Shown piece by piece: positions 1 to 6,512 of a stretch of 64,000 nucleotides of DNA; position 1 is the stretch's first letter, and each line of letters opens with the position of its first letter. The DNA comes from Agrobacterium tumefaciens str. B6 (GTDB taxonomy: Bacteria > Pseudomonadota > Alphaproteobacteria > Rhizobiales > Rhizobiaceae). The notes below the pieces were generated by a model, which had not been told where the DNA came from, ran no database searches, and saw only the letters and a program-made list of their open reading frames with translations. The position numbers were made by a program, and so were the translations under genes. The stretch lies in the NCBI RefSeq assembly GCF_001541315.1, contig NZ_LMVK01000012.1, forward strand, positions 124,001-188,000, written 5' to 3'.

Positions 1-338
1 AGCGGATCGAGCTCCATCAGAACGCGGATGGAATTCTGCCAGTCCTTCGCCTGCCATAAAAACGCGATTGCGGTGATGGCGGCGGCGAGCGCGATGAGAA
101 AGCGAATGCCGCGCATATTGTGGCGCGAGGGCTCGGGCAGTTCGAGATAGGCCCAGACGGCATGCAGGGCGACACCGATCAAATAACCGATGGCAAAGGA
201 AAAGCCGCACAGCACACCCTGCATCAGCCAGGTTCGCGGCAGGAGCGACGGGGTAAGTGAGGCGCAGAACAGAATAGCGCCAAAGACGATGCCGGTTGCC
301 GAAAGGCCCGCAAACAACCGCCCAACCCATTGTTTCAC
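1..338 (-). CDS. Membrane alpha/beta-hydrolase family protein, N-terminal part only
   Basis: The gene runs off the left edge of the window, so only about 112 N-terminal residues are visible. They contain hydrophobic segments and a phrase (SLTPSLLPRTWLMQG, then a Gly-rich helix ending near WAYLELPEPS) that I associate with the transmembrane N-terminal domain of the Abhydrolase_9 family; the hydrolase domain itself would lie outside. Start is GTG at 338, with an in-frame TTG at 341 as alternative; a GGGG stretch lies about 12 bases upstream. It is divergent from the GTA cluster and probably not part of it. Function beyond membrane location is not known to me. Confidence 0.6.
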   Translation of the reverse strand, partial: MKQWVGRLFAGLSATGIVFGAILFCASLTPSLLPRTWLMQGVLCGFSFAIGYLIGVALHAVWAYLELPEPSRHNMRGIRFLIALAAAITAIAFLWQAKDWQNSIRVLMELDP

Positions 339-573
339 CAACTTGACTCGCCCCTTCTGCTCACCATCTGGCATCGAGTGTAATATGTGGCGGACGAGGG
401 TGCAAATCCTGTGGTGAGGACAAAAATCACGATAATAGGAAAATAATCCTTTACAGCGTGACGGTGGTTTGATAGTGTTTGGCTACAGTCGGAGATTTGC
501 GGCTGGGTCGCGGTTGGTTCAGAAATATAAGAGCGCTGGATTTTACGAATAACAAGGCTTTGCTCTCTTCCCC

Positions 574-598
574 CATTCCTGTGACAAGCACAGGAATG
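574..598. repeat. Isolated terminal hairpin of the ~110 bp structured repeat
   Basis: A perfect 10-base inverted repeat (CATTCCTGTG / CACAGGAATG) with a 5-base loop. Read on the minus strand it matches, loop included, the left hairpin of the repeat at 4008-4118. It is therefore a partial or solo copy of that family, lying just upstream of the first GTA gene. It has no T-tract and is not an obvious terminator. Confidence 0.6.
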
Positions 599-678
599 AG
601 GGCTGTGTGAGGCACCACCCGCAAATGAACCGCGTCGCATGCCCATGTTCATCTCCATTTCCCTCCCAGGCCAATCCG

Positions 679-1191
679 ATGACTAATGCTCATAATTGCG
701 ACCCGGCACTCTACGGAGCCTGGCCGGACAGGCCTGCTTATGCGGATGAGGCCGCGCCTGAGATCAAATCGCGGGCAGACAGGCTGGCCGCCGAAGATGC
801 GGCGCGCAACGGCAGTCTGCGGCAATTGCTGAACGAGCTGACGGAGGAGATGCGCGATCAAGTCTGCATGTATCGCAATCTTCGGCAGTCGGGCGAGGCG
901 GGGCCTTTGCCTGACGCCGACGGCCCGGAAGGCAAGCAGGCCCGTGCCGATGTGAAAGTTGCAACGGATCAGCTGTCGCTCATCGTCCGCACTCTGGAGC
1001 GGATCGACGCGCTGCAACGGGTGCTGGCGGAAGAGCGGCAAGCGCTGATGGGCGAGGATGAAAACGATACGCAGGATTATGAGGCGGCGGTGGCGCATTT
1101 CCTCAAACGCATCGACGAGCTGGCCGAGCAGAAATGCCGCGAGAGGCTGGAGGCGATGGCTGCGTCCGGCATTCCGGCGGGGTCTGACTGA
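679..1191 (+). CDS. GTA g1-position protein, candidate small terminase subunit
   Basis: A 170-residue acidic, largely helical protein placed 3 bases before the large terminase gene, where RcGTA-type clusters carry the small terminase (g1). The middle and C-terminal parts look coiled-coil-like (repeated Leu/Glu/Arg around residues 40-65 and 85-150), which fits an oligomeric terminase ring. I see no clear DNA-binding helix-turn-helix. GTA small terminases are reported to lack the usual DNA-recognition domain, consistent with non-specific packaging. Start ATG 679 is chosen; GTG 607 and ATG 625 are in frame but would add an unconvincing Cys/Pro-rich leader. Assignment rests on position and composition rather than a motif. 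Confidence 0.6.
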   Translation: MTNAHNCDPALYGAWPDRPAYADEAAPEIKSRADRLAAEDAARNGSLRQLLNELTEEMRDQVCMYRNLRQSGEAGPLPDADGPEGKQARADVKVATDQLSLIVRTLERIDALQRVLAEERQALMGEDENDTQDYEAAVAHFLKRIDELAEQKCRERLEAMAASGIPAGSD

Positions 1192-1194
1192 GGT

Positions 1195-2454
1195 ATGGCG
1201 GACGTTTTGACCGAAGCGCGCCTTCAGGCGCAGGTCTTCAACCTCCTGCGCGACTGGCGTTTCATCGGCAACCTGCCGCAGCAGCCGCCGGAAGGCGACT
1301 GGCGGACATGGCTGCTGATCGGCGGGCGTGGCTCCGGCAAGACCCGCGCAGGGGCGGAATGGGTGCATCATGTCGCCTCCGCCGGCAAGCAGTCGGATTT
1401 GCGCATCGCGCTTGTTGCCGAGACGCTGGGCGACGCCCGCGAGGTGATGATCGACGGCATTTCCGGCATCTGCCGCATCGCCCGCCGCCATCGCCCCGCC
1501 TTCGAGGTGTCGCGCCGGCGGCTGCTCTGGCCGAATGGCGCGATGGCACAGGTGTTTTCCTCGGAAGACCCGGAAAGCCTGCGTGGCCCGCAATTCCACA
1601 TGGCCTGGGCGGATGAGCTCGGCAAATGGAAATATCCGCAGGAAACCTGGGACATGCTGCAATTCGGCCTGCGTCTGGGTGAGGTCCCCCGGCAATTGGT
1701 GACCACCACGCCGCGGCCCATTCCGCTGCTGAAGGCGCTTCTCGCCGACCCCTCGACACGGGTGGCGCGGATGCCGACGGCGATGAATGCGCGGAATCTC
1801 TCGCCCGGTTTTCTGAAAGCCATGCAGGACCGTTACGGCGGCACGCGGCTGGGGCGTCAGGAAATCGGCGGCGAATTGATCGATGAGCGCGAGGGCGCGC
1901 TGTGGAAACGCGCCGATCTGGAAGCGATCATCGATGCGGGACATGAACCGCTTGCGCGCATCGTCGTGGCGGTAGATCCGCCCGCAGGTGCCGGTGAACA
2001 TTCCTGCTGCGGCATTGTCGTGGCGGGGCTCGGCATATCCGGGCGTCTTACGGTGCTGGCAGATTGTTCGGTGGAGGGTGAAACGCCGGCCGGCTGGGCC
2101 CGCGCCGTGGTCGCCGCCTTTCGCGGCCACGAGGCGGACCGGGTCGTTGCAGAAGTCAATCAGGGCGGAGAGATGGTTCGGGCCATGCTGCAGAGCGTGG
2201 ACGCCAACCTGCCGCTGACACTGGTGCGGGCAAGCCGCGGCAAGTTCACCCGCGCCGAACCGGTTGCGGCACTCTACGAGCAGGGCAGGGTGTGCCACGC
2301 CGCACGGTTTGAAAAGCTCGAAGACCAGATGACGGATTTCGGGCCGGATGGTCTTTCTTCAGGACGCTCGCCCGACCGGCTGGATGCGCTCGTCTGGGCG
2401 ATCACGGCGTTGACGACCATGGTGGTGAGTGAACCGAAGGTGCGGGGGATGTGA
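1195..2454 (+). CDS. GTA large terminase subunit (TerL, g2)
   Basis: Packaging motor that pumps DNA into the capsid and cuts it at headful. The 419-residue protein has a Walker A loop GGRGSGKT at residues 43-50, a Walker B segment MAWADE with D140/E141, and a C-terminal RNase H-like nuclease domain starting at VAVDPP (D261), with a further acidic motif SPDRLDALVW close to the C-terminus. Length and motif order match GTA terminases. It follows the g1-position gene by 3 bases, implying coupled translation. In GTAs this enzyme packages random host DNA; nothing here indicates sequence-specific packaging. Confidence 0.93.
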   Translation: MADVLTEARLQAQVFNLLRDWRFIGNLPQQPPEGDWRTWLLIGGRGSGKTRAGAEWVHHVASAGKQSDLRIALVAETLGDAREVMIDGISGICRIARRHRPAFEVSRRRLLWPNGAMAQVFSSEDPESLRGPQFHMAWADELGKWKYPQETWDMLQFGLRLGEVPRQLVTTTPRPIPLLKALLADPSTRVARMPTAMNARNLSPGFLKAMQDRYGGTRLGRQEIGGELIDEREGALWKRADLEAIIDAGHEPLARIVVAVDPPAGAGEHSCCGIVVAGLGISGRLTVLADCSVEGETPAGWARAVVAAFRGHEADRVVAEVNQGGEMVRAMLQSVDANLPLTLVRASRGKFTRAEPVAALYEQGRVCHAARFEKLEDQMTDFGPDGLSSGRSPDRLDALVWAITALTTMVVSEPKVRGM

Positions 2455-2518
2455 GGTCAGCAACGATTGGCTCCCGTGAATGAGAGCCAATTACCGGTCG
2501 AGCGGATGCCGCCTGTTT

Positions 2519-2538
2519 CTTCTCCCCGGCGGGGAAAA
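2519..2538. repeat. Half-copy of RIME-type palindrome
   Basis: Palindrome CTTCTCCCCG followed by GGGGAAAAG with one mismatch. It belongs to the same family as the full element at 7803-7918. The bases to its left, read on the minus strand, give the GCGGCATCCGC flank that also follows the copies near 27431 and 58935. Confidence 0.5.
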
Positions 2539-2585
2539 GAAAAGCGGGGTACCGTCAACGCCCGAGTTCGGGCGTCTGGCGGATA

Positions 2586-2693
2586 TTACTTCTTCGGGGA
2601 TTGTGCCGGCTTCGGCTGGGAGCCGGTTTCGCGCATCTGGCGCCACTCGTTTTCGAGCCGGTCATAAACGGTCTGGGGGATTGTCGCTGTCAT
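2586..2693 (-). CDS. Small uncharacterised protein, 35 residues, inside the GTA cluster
   Basis: A 36-codon ORF on the strand opposite the GTA genes. ATG is at 2693-2691 and TAA at 2588-2586. The start is preceded by a perfect AGGAGG ribosome binding site 6 bases upstream (2700-2705 on the plus strand), stronger than most in the window. The product begins MTATIPQTVYDRLENEWRQM and ends in a Lys/Pro-rich tail (PKPAQSPKK); residues about 8-24 could form one amphipathic helix. No membrane segment or signal peptide. I do not recognise the family. It diverges from the endolysin gene across an AT-rich region with candidate operators. Confidence 0.55.
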   Translation of the reverse strand: MTATIPQTVYDRLENEWRQMRETGSQPKPAQSPKK

Positions 2694-2708
2694 GGCATTC
2701 CTCCTTGA

Positions 2709-2838
2709 ATGGTTAACGCTGCAGGATTGCGCGGTGAATGGAGTTAGCGCGCTAAGGTTCCGGAATTCAAGGAATTTTTTACCCCAAAACCACGGGGCGC
2801 GGATTAAAATCGATTAAGGTTTTTTCAAATCGATTTAG
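2709..2838. promoter_or_regulatory. AT-rich divergent region with repeated AATCGATT boxes
   Basis: Unlike its GC-rich surroundings this stretch is AT-rich. Two 15-base boxes at 2804-2818 and 2824-2838 agree at 13 of 15 positions; each contains the palindrome AATCGATT and the centres are 20 bases apart, about two helical turns. The first box reads TTAA-N6-TTAA. On the minus strand 2709-2716 reads TTAACCAT, the half-site form of the CtrA box as I remember it, directly upstream of the ribosome binding site of the 35-residue ORF. CtrA is known to control GTA genes in Rhodobacter. That the boxes are operators is inference. Confidence 0.35.
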
Positions 2839-2900
2839 TTCCGGCGACTGTCATGTGGAAAAACCCGGCGTCGTATCGCCCATCATTTTCAGGAGCAGTC

Positions 2901-3539
2901 ATGGCCTATGACGAGGCGCGATTCTTCGCGTCGGCGCGGATTTCTATTTTTCGCGGTCGCCTGCGCACCGCCCAGCTTGCCGGCACGAAAACGATGCTGG
3001 CAGGGTTCGAAAAGGCGATGCCGGGCGGCGATCCGCGCTGGCTCGCCTATATGCTGGCGACGGCCTTTCACGAGACGGCAGCGACCATGCAGCCCGTGCG
3101 CGAAACCCTGGCGGCAAGCGACGCGGAAGCGATGACAAGGCTCGACCGCGCCTTTGCGGCGGGCAGGTTGCCCATGGTGCGCAAGCCCTATTGGCGGCCG
3201 GACACCGAGGGTAAGAGCTGGCTGGGGCGCGGCTTCGTGCAGCTGACGCATCGGCGCAATTACGAGGCCATGTCGGCGCTGACTGGCGTTGACCTTCTGG
3301 AGCGGCCGGAGCGGGCCATGGAGGCGGAGGTGGCCACCACGATCCTGATTCACGGCATGTCGGGCGGCGGCTTCACCGGCCGCAGGCTCTCAGATTTCTT
3401 CAGCGACAGGCGCGAGGATTGGGATGGTGCCCGGGCCATCATCAATGGCAGCGACAGGGCGCGGCTTGTAGGCGGTTACGGGCGCGCATTTCATCACGCG
3501 CTTGTCGCTGCCCGGATTGAACCCGGGCGGGCCAGATGA
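2901..3539 (+). CDS. GH19-type endolysin / lysozyme
   Basis: A 212-residue glycoside hydrolase of the chitinase-19-like lysozyme type used by phages to degrade peptidoglycan. Diagnostic parts are ATAFHETA with the putative catalytic E58, the following PVRE, and GRGFVQLTHRRNYE in the middle. No signal peptide, so it would need a holin to reach the wall. Start ATG 2901 is supported by AGGAG 5 bases upstream (2891-2895); an in-frame ATG at 2853 lacks one. In Rhodobacter capsulatus the GTA endolysin is encoded away from the structural cluster; here it lies between terminase and portal genes, so its likely job is releasing GTA particles. Confidence 0.8.
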   Translation: MAYDEARFFASARISIFRGRLRTAQLAGTKTMLAGFEKAMPGGDPRWLAYMLATAFHETAATMQPVRETLAASDAEAMTRLDRAFAAGRLPMVRKPYWRPDTEGKSWLGRGFVQLTHRRNYEAMSALTGVDLLERPERAMEAEVATTILIHGMSGGGFTGRRLSDFFSDRREDWDGARAIINGSDRARLVGGYGRAFHHALVAARIEPGRAR

Positions 3540-3598
3540 TAACCCGTTACCCGGTACCGAAAAGGCCGCCTTTTTAAGTTTGCATGACAGGTGACCCC

Positions 3599-3907
3599 GT
3601 GATCCGCCATATCGTCTTTTTCACCGTTCCCGAGGAAAACCGCGACGCCGTGCGCAAGGGGCTTTCCGGCCTCACCGCGATACCGCATTCGCTGAAACTG
3701 GAAATCGGCGAGAACGTGAAGAAGGACCAATGGGGCAACTCGGTCGATTTCATCGTCTATGGCGAGTTCGAAAACGAGGCGGCGCGGGCGGCTTACAAGG
3801 CCGATCCCGCCTATGATCTTTCGACCCGCACGGTAAAGCCGTTGCGCGAGACCCGCGTTGCCGCAGATTTCGACAGCGATACGGCGGTGAAAGCGCCGAT
3901 CCGGTAA
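3599..3907 (+). CDS. Dabb family (stress-responsive A/B barrel) protein
   Basis: A 102-residue ferredoxin-like alpha-beta barrel protein. The N-terminus MIRHIVFFTV (valine from the GTG start) and the pattern VDFIVYGEFENEAARAAY are typical of Dabb proteins, small dimers whose biochemical roles are mostly unknown. GTG 3599 is preferred because AGGTGA precedes it and because the family normally begins at this residue; ATG 3584 would add five residues. It lies in the GTA cluster between endolysin and portal on the same strand, but is not a known GTA structural component and may be a passenger. Confidence 0.8.
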   Translation: MIRHIVFFTVPEENRDAVRKGLSGLTAIPHSLKLEIGENVKKDQWGNSVDFIVYGEFENEAARAAYKADPAYDLSTRTVKPLRETRVAADFDSDTAVKAPIR

Positions 3908-4007
3908 CGTCCGCTTCCGCCTGCGAAGGTGGCGCGCATCCGCACGTAGTCTACTGATAACGGGCGCAAACCTTTCCTTTGTCGTGGGGCTGAGGCCCCA
4001 TCTCCCT

Positions 4008-4118
4008 CATTCCTGTGCTTGTCACAGGAATCCAGTCGGCGCCTCTGCGCGACGAGAGGACTCTTTTCAGCCCAAAGACTTGGGCTGGCTGGATCCCTGC
4101 GACGAGCACAGGGATGAG
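4008..4118. repeat. Structured intergenic repeat, copy A
   Basis: About 110 bp made of four hairpins. Left hairpin: ATTCCTGTG (4009-4017) with CACAGGAAT (4023-4031). A short bulged stem around 4035-4053. Central stem: CAGCCCA (4068-4074) with TGGGCTG (4081-4087), loop AAGACT. Right hairpin: ATCCCTG (4093-4099) with CAGGGAT (4109-4115). The linker ATCCAG at 4030-4035 can also pair with CTGGAT at 4089-4094, closing the whole. Two further full copies are at 42049-42157 and, inverted, 51073-51183. It sits just upstream of the portal gene; a separate hairpin TGGGGC-TGAG-GCCCCA at 3985-4000 precedes it. Confidence 0.8.
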
Positions 4119-4162
4119 GGCCGACCAGAGGTCTGAGCGGCCATCAAAACAAGGACAACTCC

Positions 4163-5329
4163 ATGCGATTTCCCTTTTCCCTGCCGCGCAAGCGCCCGGC
4201 GGATGGCAGAGCCGTGCCTGAAAGCCGGAAAATGGCTGATGGCTTCATGGCGGTGGCGGTGCAGGGCGGGCAGGCCTTCTGGTCCGGCCGGTCCTATGCC
4301 GCACTTGCCCGCGAAGGTTTCATGAAAAACCCGGTGGCGCACCGCGCCGCCCGCATGGTGGCGGAAACATCCGCCTCGGTCAGCTGGCTGCTCTATGATG
4401 GCGAAGAGGAACTGGCCGATCATCCGCTGCTGGCGCTGCTTTTAAAACCGAGCGCCCATATGGGCGGGCCGGATTTTTTCGAGGCGCTTTATGGCCACCT
4501 CATGCTGGCCGGAAATGCCTATATCGAGCCGTTAACGGTGGGTGGGCAGTTGCGTGAACTGCATCTGTTGCGGCCCGACCGGGTGAGCATCGTCGAAGGA
4601 TCGGACGGCTGGCCGGTGGCCTTTGATTACCGTGCCGAGGGCCGGGCATCCCGGCGCATCGCCGCCGAGCGCGACGGGCTAGGGCTGTTGCACCTGAAAC
4701 TCTTTCACCCGCTGGATGACCGGGCGGGTTTTGCGCCGCTCGCTTCCGCAGGGGCCGCGCTTGATCTGCACAATGCAGCAAGCCAGTGGAACAAGCGCCT
4801 GCTCGACAATTCCGCCCGGCCTTCCGGGGCGCTGGTCTACCAGCCGAAGGAAGGCGGCAATCTCTCCACCGAGCAATATGAGCGGCTGAAGCGTGAGCTG
4901 GAGGAAGGTTATCAGGGGGCGATGAATGCCGGCCGTCCGCTGTTGCTGGAAGGCGTGCTGGACTGGAAGGCCATGGGTCTTTCGCCGCGCGACATGGATT
5001 TTCTGGAGGCCCGCAACGGCGCGGCGCGCGATATCGCGCTCTCGCTCGGCGTGCCGCCGATGCTCATCGGCATTCCCGGCGACAATACCTATGCCAATTA
5101 CCAGGAGGCGAACCGCGCCTTTTATCGTCTGACCGTCCTGCCGCTCGTTTATCGCACGGCGGCGAGGCTCTGCGGCTGGCTTTCTCCGGTCTTCGGCTCG
5201 GGGTTGAGGCTCGAACCTGATCTCGACCGGATTGCCGGGCTTGCCGGCGAGCGGGATGCGCTCTGGGCACGCATCGGCGCGGCATCATTCCTGAGCGACG
5301 AAGAAAAGCGCGAAGCCGTCGGTTATTGA
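4163..5329 (+). CDS. GTA portal protein (g3), HK97 family
   Basis: The portal forms the 12-subunit ring at the capsid vertex through which DNA enters and leaves and to which terminase docks. The 388-residue sequence shows the HK97-type portal pattern: an N-terminal segment with NPVAHRAARMVAE, the HLMLAGNAYIE motif at about residues 112-122, ELHLLRPDRV, LKLFHP, a long helical stem around 215-250, and SLGVPPMLIG followed by NYQEANRAFYRLTVLP near residues 295-330. Length agrees with GTA portals. The start ATG 4163 follows a purine-rich AAGGACA. Confidence 0.92.
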   Translation: MRFPFSLPRKRPADGRAVPESRKMADGFMAVAVQGGQAFWSGRSYAALAREGFMKNPVAHRAARMVAETSASVSWLLYDGEEELADHPLLALLLKPSAHMGGPDFFEALYGHLMLAGNAYIEPLTVGGQLRELHLLRPDRVSIVEGSDGWPVAFDYRAEGRASRRIAAERDGLGLLHLKLFHPLDDRAGFAPLASAGAALDLHNAASQWNKRLLDNSARPSGALVYQPKEGGNLSTEQYERLKRELEEGYQGAMNAGRPLLLEGVLDWKAMGLSPRDMDFLEARNGAARDIALSLGVPPMLIGIPGDNTYANYQEANRAFYRLTVLPLVYRTAARLCGWLSPVFGSGLRLEPDLDRIAGLAGERDALWARIGAASFLSDEEKREAVGY

Positions 5330-5446
5330 TCACCGACCCGGCGGGATCGAAGCCCCGGCCTCGTGTTCAATCATTTTCTGAAGAAGCGGAATCTCCCTGT
5401 GAGGTCTTCCGCACAAGCGATTCCGAAGACTCACAAAATCACCCGG

Positions 5447-5471
5447 CGCAGGCGCGCAAAAAGCGCCTGCG
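5447..5471 (+). terminator. Strong hairpin between portal and next GTA gene
   Basis: Perfect 9-base stem CGCAGGCGC (5447-5455) and GCGCCTGCG (5463-5471) with loop GCAAAAA, in the 195-base gap between portal and the small membrane protein gene. There is no T-tract after the stem, so it may be an attenuator or RNA-stability element rather than a true terminator. A second inverted repeat, GTCTTC ... GAAGAC, lies just upstream (about 5404-5430). The rest of the gap shows no coding sequence I can support. Confidence 0.35.
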
Positions 5472-5524
5472 TGCGACGCGGCGCGTCCGCCCGATAACAA
5501 CATCCTAGAACGGAATGATTACCC

Positions 5525-5845
5525 ATGTCTGAATTCGCCAATGAGGCCGGCATCTGGGCCGCCCGCATCACCGGCGCCGTGGCGGGCGCGGGTGTGTCGC
5601 TCGTCTACCTCCTGCCGAAAAGCAAACGTGAGGCTGCGAGCCGTTTCATCACCGGCGTGTCCTGCGGCATGATCTTCGGCGGGCCGATCGGCCTGTGGAT
5701 CGTGCAGCAGCTCGATATTGCCGGCGCGCTTTCGGGGCGGGAAATCATGGTGGCGGGGTCCGCCGCCGCCAGCATGGGGGCCTGGTGGGGGCTGGGCGTG
5801 CTGGTGCGTATCGCCGACCGTTACAGCGCCCGCCCGCGCGCCTGA
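5525..5845 (+). CDS. Small membrane protein in GTA g3.5 position
   Basis: A 106-residue protein with about three hydrophobic segments (near residues 12-30, 42-62 and 75-95), Gly/Ala-rich with GAVAGAGVSLVYLLP and GPIGLWIVQQL. It lies between portal and prohead protease, where RcGTA carries the small gene g3.5, so homology by position is plausible. I do not know its function; I recall similar rhizobial proteins being filed as a domain of unknown function. A membrane protein in the head-gene block could help assembly at the membrane or lysis, but nothing here proves either. Confidence 0.7.
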   Translation: MSEFANEAGIWAARITGAVAGAGVSLVYLLPKSKREAASRFITGVSCGMIFGGPIGLWIVQQLDIAGALSGREIMVAGSAAASMGAWWGLGVLVRIADRYSARPRA

Positions 5846-5873
5846 CACTTCCTTCACATCGCAGGAGTTTTCC

Positions 5874-6482
5874 ATGCACGTTTATCGCGGGTCGCGTCCC
5901 GCCACGCGCAAATTCGCCAATCTGGAGCTGCGCGGCATTACCAGCGACGGCACCTTTTCCGGCTATGCCAGCGTCTTCGGCGAGATCGATCTCGGTCAGG
6001 ATGTCATCGAGCGCGGGGCTTTCCGCCGCTCCATCGAGGAGCGGGGCGCGGCCGGCATCCGCATGCTCTATCAGCACGACCCTGCCGAGCCGATCGGTGC
6101 CTGGCGCACCATCCGCGAGGATGAGCGCGGCCTTTATGTCGAGGGCGTCCTCGCGCCCGGCGTCGCCCGCTCCCGCGAGGTGCATTCGCTGATGAAGACC
6201 GGCGCGCTGGACGGGCTGTCGATCGGCTTTCGCACCGTACGTTCGAGTAAAGAGGGGCGTTCCAGTAAGGATGGGCGCTCCGGCAAGGCGGCGGGCTCAG
6301 GCGTCCGGCGCATTCTGGAGGCCGATCTCTGGGAAATTTCGGTCGTGACCTTCCCGATGCTGCCGTCCGCGCGAGTTTCCGACGTCAAGCACGCCCGCTT
6401 CTTCCGCGACCGCGAGACCGAGCTGGTGCGCAACATGCGTCGCGCTGCCCGCTCGCTGTTCGACACGGCATTCAAACGCTGA
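5874..6482 (+). CDS. GTA prohead protease (g4), HK97 / U35 family
   Basis: Serine protease that trims the capsid scaffold during maturation. The 202-residue protein has the family signatures GYASVFGEIDLGQDVIERGAF (around residues 30-50), the catalytic-histidine motif MLYQHDP (H68) and the nucleophile motif LDGLSIGFR (S116). A low-complexity SSKEGRSSKDGRSGK run after residue 120 is unusual and looks like a linker expansion. Start ATG 5874 follows GCAGGAG (5861-5867); in-frame upstream codons overlap the previous gene and lack a ribosome binding site. Confidence 0.92.
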   Translation: MHVYRGSRPATRKFANLELRGITSDGTFSGYASVFGEIDLGQDVIERGAFRRSIEERGAAGIRMLYQHDPAEPIGAWRTIREDERGLYVEGVLAPGVARSREVHSLMKTGALDGLSIGFRTVRSSKEGRSSKDGRSGKAAGSGVRRILEADLWEISVVTFPMLPSARVSDVKHARFFRDRETELVRNMRRAARSLFDTAFKR

Positions 6483-6512
6483 CTTCCGGACAATCACCCA
6501 CAAGGAAACGAC

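Noticed and set aside
649..2298. Long minus-strand open frame (549 codons) over the terminase
   Set aside because: Shadow of high-GC coding sequence; translation is Arg/His/Pro-rich with no motif, while the plus strand has terminase motifs.
2467..2667. 66-codon plus-strand frame after the terminase
   Set aside because: Runs through a repeat half-copy and lies opposite the better-supported 35-residue ORF.
2804..2818. Full CtrA box at the GTA endolysin promoter
   Set aside because: The TTAA half-sites are 6, not 7, bases apart; reported only as a weak candidate.
5718..5873. Upstream extension of the prohead protease
   Set aside because: Overlaps the previous gene and lacks a ribosome site; ATG 5874 has GCAGGAG.
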